Below, piece by piece: positions 7,601-8,875 of a stretch of DNA of 8,875 nucleotides. The translations under genes and the position numbers were made by a program. Location: assembly GCA_038231495.1 (NCBI GenBank), contig JBBRLG010000305.1:1-8875 (forward strand). Reading direction: 5' to 3'. The notes below the pieces were generated by a model. It did not search any database. It was not told the origin of the DNA and saw only the letters and a list, made by a program, of their open reading frames with translations. Each line of letters starts with the position of its first letter. The first letter of the stretch is position 1. The DNA comes from JBBRLG01 sp038231495 (GTDB lineage: Bacteria > Planctomycetota > Planctomycetia > Gemmatales > Gemmataceae).

Positions 7601-7748
7601 GCGTGACCGGGTTTTGCAACTTCTCGGCGTACTCCGGGAAGTCCTGGGCAACTTCCGCCAAGAGGCGCGGGTCCGCCAGGCGTTCTTCCAGGCTGCGCCA
7701 GTACTGCCTGCCGGTAAGGCCGTCGTCGGTACGGCTGTGGGTATCCAT
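4614..7748 (-). CDS. actB: ActB, molybdopterin-oxidoreductase-like/iron-sulfur subunit of Alternative Complex III
   Basis: Large two-domain subunit, 1044 residues from the ATG at 7748. A Tat motif TRRHFL (49-54) precedes a hydrophobic stretch ending in LAGC (66-69), a lipobox-like site. The N-terminal part resembles the MopB fold, with HEGRPTKIEGNPSHPTN at 115-131, but the cysteines that bind an N-terminal cluster in true molybdoenzymes are absent; the family is known to lack molybdenum cofactor. The C-terminal ferredoxin-like domain has four cluster motifs: CxxCxxCxxxC at 812-822, CxxCxxxxCxxxCP at 869-882, CVGTRYCSNNCP at 901-912 (one usual cysteine is Thr904, as expected for a [3Fe-4S] cluster), and CTYC 950-953 with CQAACP 980-985. 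It passes electrons from the membrane quinol site to the cytochromes. An ATG at 7754 is also in frame, but GAGG abuts it directly and sits 6 nt before 7748. actC follows 6 nt after the TAA stop. Confidence 0.95.
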   Translation of the reverse strand: MDTHSRTDDGLTGRQYWRSLEERLADPRLLAEVAQDFPEYAEKLQNPVTRRHFLALLGASLGLAGLAGCSGTQAPREKIVPYTRQPEQLVPGKALYFATAMPLAGSAMGLLVESHEGRPTKIEGNPSHPTNRNLGATDAFAQASVLSLYDPDRSRSVMYRGRIRSWGEARVALREAYTRQLNKKDGKGTGFRILTEGVVSPTLADQLAMLLKDLPDARHVTYEPARLESAAESTRLAFGERYNVRYDLRGADVILALDADFLACGPGHLLNTRDFTARRRVGDDAPPMNRLYAVEPTPTGTGMVADHRLALSAAQVEQAARLLARLLDVGEDAGTGELPAAAAQWVRAVANDLRGKSGASAVIVGDGQPAVVHALAHAINAKLGNLGKTVLLTQPAATAARDGMTALAELANDMDQGKVETLLILGANPVYTAPVDLDFANRLKKVPLRIHLGMYNDETAQYCDWHIPEAHYLESWGDARSEDGTAAIVQPLIAPLFNGVSPCELLSNLMEEAPRSGHQIVRDYWAGNWAKRDVATRGHLETFWRKALHDGFVADTAVKAADVTALKAGWADRIKPSAKPASGEYEILFRPDPTIYDGRFANNGWLQELPKPLTKLTWDNAIIVSPATANRLGLGSKEGPHGGSHGEAIVNVVELEYQGRKVKAPVWIMPGQADGTITVHFGYGRQHAGKLGSNIGFNAYALWTSAAPYFGSGAKLVKTAERFTLACTQAHHPMDKSLDDQSHAAKERGIIRAGSLERYKEDAHFASDEAREKAARGGSAKEDKKHPLTLYNPDEWKYDNYKWGMSIDLGACTGCSACVVACQAENNIPVVGKTEVTRGHEMHWLRIDRYFEGNDENDPKRVYFQPVPCMHCENAPCELVCPVEATTHSPDGLNEMTYNRCVGTRYCSNNCPYKVRRFNFLQYADYATPTMKLLNNPDVTVRSRGVMEKCTYCVQRIRGAEIEARNQGRPIRDGDVVTACQAACPAGAIVFGDLNSTGDRGKKSRVAQRQADPLNYGLLTELNTNPRTTYLAAVRNPNPELEPK

Positions 7749-7754
7749 GCGCAT

Positions 7755-7758
7755 CCTC
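7755..7758 (-). promoter_or_regulatory. Ribosome binding site of actB, overlapping the actA stop
   Basis: GAGG overlaps the actA TGA. It touches the ATG at 7754 but stands 6 nt before the ATG at 7748, so the second start is better placed. The difference is only two residues. Confidence 0.55.
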
Positions 7759-8407
7759 AGCGGTGACAGGTGGAGCAGTTCGTCAACTTGCGCAGTCCGT
7801 ACGCGCCCGCAAGTTCCTTACCCAGGTCGGGCCGGTCGGTCGGCGTTTGCCAGTCCATGTTGAACACTTCCGCGCGCGGCCGGACAAACTTCTCCGGCGC
7901 GCGGTGACAGTTCAGACACCATTCCATGAGAAGCGTGCCGTGCTGGTACATGAGCGGCATGTGATCGACCGGGCCGTGACAGGTCGCGCAGCCCATGCCG
8001 TTGTTTACGTGGACGCTGTGGTTGAAGTAAACGAAATCCGCCAGGAGGTGGACGCGCTCCCAGTGGAGCGGCTTGTCCTCCTTGTAGGCTTCGCGGACGG
8101 GTTCGAGCATAGTGCTGCCGACCCAAATTTGCTCGTGGCAGTTCATGCACGTCTTGGTCGGCGGCATGCCCGCGTACGACGACTTGGTGACGGCGTCGTG
8201 ACAGTATCGGCAATCGATGCCAAGACCGCTGACGTGGTGTTCGTGGCTGAACGGCACCGGCTGGTCGCGGGTGATGCCGACGTTGGTGACGTAGGACGAA
8301 CGGCCCAGGACGAGCAGAACCCAGCCGAAGAACGCCAGCAGGAACGCGGCCCCAAAGATGGTCAGCCGCGAAATCGTGTTGAAGCTCCGGTGAAAGATTT
8401 GAGGCAT
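7757..8407 (-). CDS. actA: ActA, pentaheme cytochrome c subunit of Alternative Complex III
   Basis: First gene of the operon, 216 residues. It is a membrane-anchored multiheme cytochrome c that carries electrons from the Fe-S subunit ActB towards the periplasmic acceptor. Five CxxCH heme sites are visible: CRYCH 66-70, CMNCH 87-91, CATCH 140-144, CLNCH 164-168 and CSTCH 211-215; the protein ends one residue after the last. One hydrophobic segment at about 16-34 is an uncleaved anchor. Many further histidines (e.g. HEHH 55-58, H130, H133) could be distal ligands. The frame stays open to an ATG at 8608, but I chose 8407: GAGGA lies 7 nt upstream, and the 67 extra residues look non-conserved, cross a leader hairpin and begin inside the candidate promoter. 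Size and heme number fit the family. The stop overlaps the ribosome site of actB. Identity is very likely. Confidence 0.95.
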   Translation of the reverse strand: MPQIFHRSFNTISRLTIFGAAFLLAFFGWVLLVLGRSSYVTNVGITRDQPVPFSHEHHVSGLGIDCRYCHDAVTKSSYAGMPPTKTCMNCHEQIWVGSTMLEPVREAYKEDKPLHWERVHLLADFVYFNHSVHVNNGMGCATCHGPVDHMPLMYQHGTLLMEWCLNCHRAPEKFVRPRAEVFNMDWQTPTDRPDLGKELAGAYGLRKLTNCSTCHR

Positions 8408-8414
8408 CCGGTGT

Positions 8415-8419
8415 TCCTC
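8415..8419 (-). promoter_or_regulatory. Ribosome binding site of actA
   Basis: GAGGA lies 7 nt before the ATG at 8407. This site decides the start in favour of 8407 over the upstream in-frame ATG at 8608. Confidence 0.75.
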
Positions 8420-8498
8420 GCACGGCCATCCGCCGCACGGTCGCGCGGACCATACGGAGCCGAACCCACCCGCTACGTCTGCCGGCGTCGGGGAGAAA

Positions 8499-8559
8499 GC
8501 AAACCGTGTGCCGGGCACGACGCCTTGACGTTGAGAGCAGCCCGGCCCGAACGGTTTGC
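8499..8559 (-). promoter_or_regulatory. Long imperfect stem-loop in the presumed actA leader
   Basis: GCAAACCGT (8499-8507) pairs perfectly with ACGGTTTGC (8551-8559). Inside it, after a small internal loop, GCCGGGC (8510-8516) pairs with GCCCGGC (8540-8546), leaving a 23-nt apical loop. It ends about 90 nt before the actA start. There is no T-run after it, so it is not a standard terminator or attenuator; it may affect mRNA stability, bind a protein, or be another repeat. Confidence 0.5.
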
Positions 8560-8589
8560 ACGGCTGCCGCCCCAACTTCATTGCCCTCT

Positions 8590-8617
8590 GTTGTATTCTT
8601 TGGGCCAAAGGTGTCTA
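8590..8617 (-). promoter_or_regulatory. Weak candidate promoter for the act operon
   Basis: On the minus strand TAGACA (8617-8612) is followed after 16 nt by TACAAC (8595-8590), each a four- or five-of-six match to the sigma-70 boxes. The spacer holds a perfect 13-bp palindrome, CTTTGGGCCAAAG (8598-8610), which could be an operator. Transcription from here would give a leader of roughly 175 nt before actA. This is composition-level evidence only. Confidence 0.25.
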
Positions 8618-8763
8618 GCGGGTGACAGCAGAAGCGTCGTGCGCGGGTCGTCGCCGTGCGTGGAGGGGCGCTCGGCGTCTACCAAAAGGGAGAATCGCAC
8701 CACGGCAATCGCTGTCGTTTTCTCAGGAGTGAGAGGCTGCGGAAATGGCTTCGCGTGGTCGCA
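8618..8763. other. Upstream intergenic stretch, no gene supported
   Basis: A minus-strand frame of 81 codons (8578-8823) crosses this stretch, but it starts in the homopolymer-rich edge, has no recognisable domain and no good ribosome site. The plus strand offers only a frame antisense to actA. It most likely holds promoter or repeat-derived DNA; I could not define a clear repeat unit here. Confidence 0.5.
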
Positions 8764-8875
8764 TAGAACAAGACCCCGCCGAGGGGGGTTTGGGTAGGGC
8801 CCCCGCGGGGGGCCCCACCCCACCCCCGGGGGGGGTAGCGACCCCCCCCCCCCCCGCCCCCCGGGGGCGTACCCG
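8764..8875. other. Homopolymer-rich, low-complexity right edge
   Basis: Dense G and C runs, including 14 consecutive C (8842-8855), and a perfect 8-bp-stem palindrome of GGGCCCCC with a 3-nt loop (8797-8815). The base make-up is unlike the rest of the window. It could be a repeat that broke an assembly, or an inaccurate contig end. No coding signal. Confidence 0.6.

Noticed and set aside
8408..8608. Longer actA starting at ATG 8608
   Set aside because: The extra 67 residues look like non-coding translation, cross the leader stem-loop and begin in the candidate promoter; the ATG at 8407 has a good ribosome site and directly precedes the membrane anchor.
8578..8823. 81-codon minus-strand frame upstream of actA
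   Set aside because: It starts in low-complexity sequence, overlaps the candidate promoter, has no domain and no convincing ribosome site; it may be repeat-derived.

Overview
The window is GC-rich bacterial DNA holding one nearly complete minus-strand respiratory operon. Read from right to left, it encodes Alternative Complex III (ACIII), a quinol:electron-acceptor oxidoreductase that replaces cytochrome bc1. The order is actA (pentaheme cytochrome c), actB (molybdopterin-oxidoreductase-like plus Fe-S protein), actC (NrfD-type membrane subunit), actD (DUF3341-type), actE (monoheme cytochrome c lipoprotein), actF (second NrfD-type membrane subunit) and a 190-residue single-pass membrane protein of unknown function. 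The ACIII assignment rests on heme motifs, Fe-S cysteine motifs, membrane topology and gene order, so it is secure. Host assignment is an inference: operon order, GC-richness, GGAGG ribosome sites and several palindromic intergenic-type repeats resemble Planctomycetota, but no phylogenetic marker is present.

Layout: 8618-8875 has no convincing gene and ends in homopolymer-rich sequence. A weak candidate promoter (8590-8617) and a 61-nt imperfect stem-loop (8499-8559) lie in the presumed actA leader. actA to orf190 run from 8407 to 96 with very tight spacing: actA/actB 8 nt apart, actB/actC 6 nt, actD/actE sharing ATGA, actE/actF sharing GTGA, actF/orf190 overlapping by 8 nt. The one exception is a 163-nt gap between actC and actD, mostly filled by a 103-bp inverted-repeat element. 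Bases 1-95 hold a 12-bp tandem repeat and a short hairpin; the operon may continue beyond the left edge.

How the parts work together: ActC and ActF are the quinol-side membrane subunits. Electrons pass through the Fe-S clusters of ActB to the hemes of ActA and ActE, then to a soluble carrier or directly to a terminal oxidase. ActD and ActF support the membrane assembly. This is a known system; I found no undescribed defence or mobile system. The noteworthy points are repeat insertions into the operon, one of them an in-frame 95-bp palindrome inside the signal-peptide region of actE, and the unassigned small membrane protein orf190.
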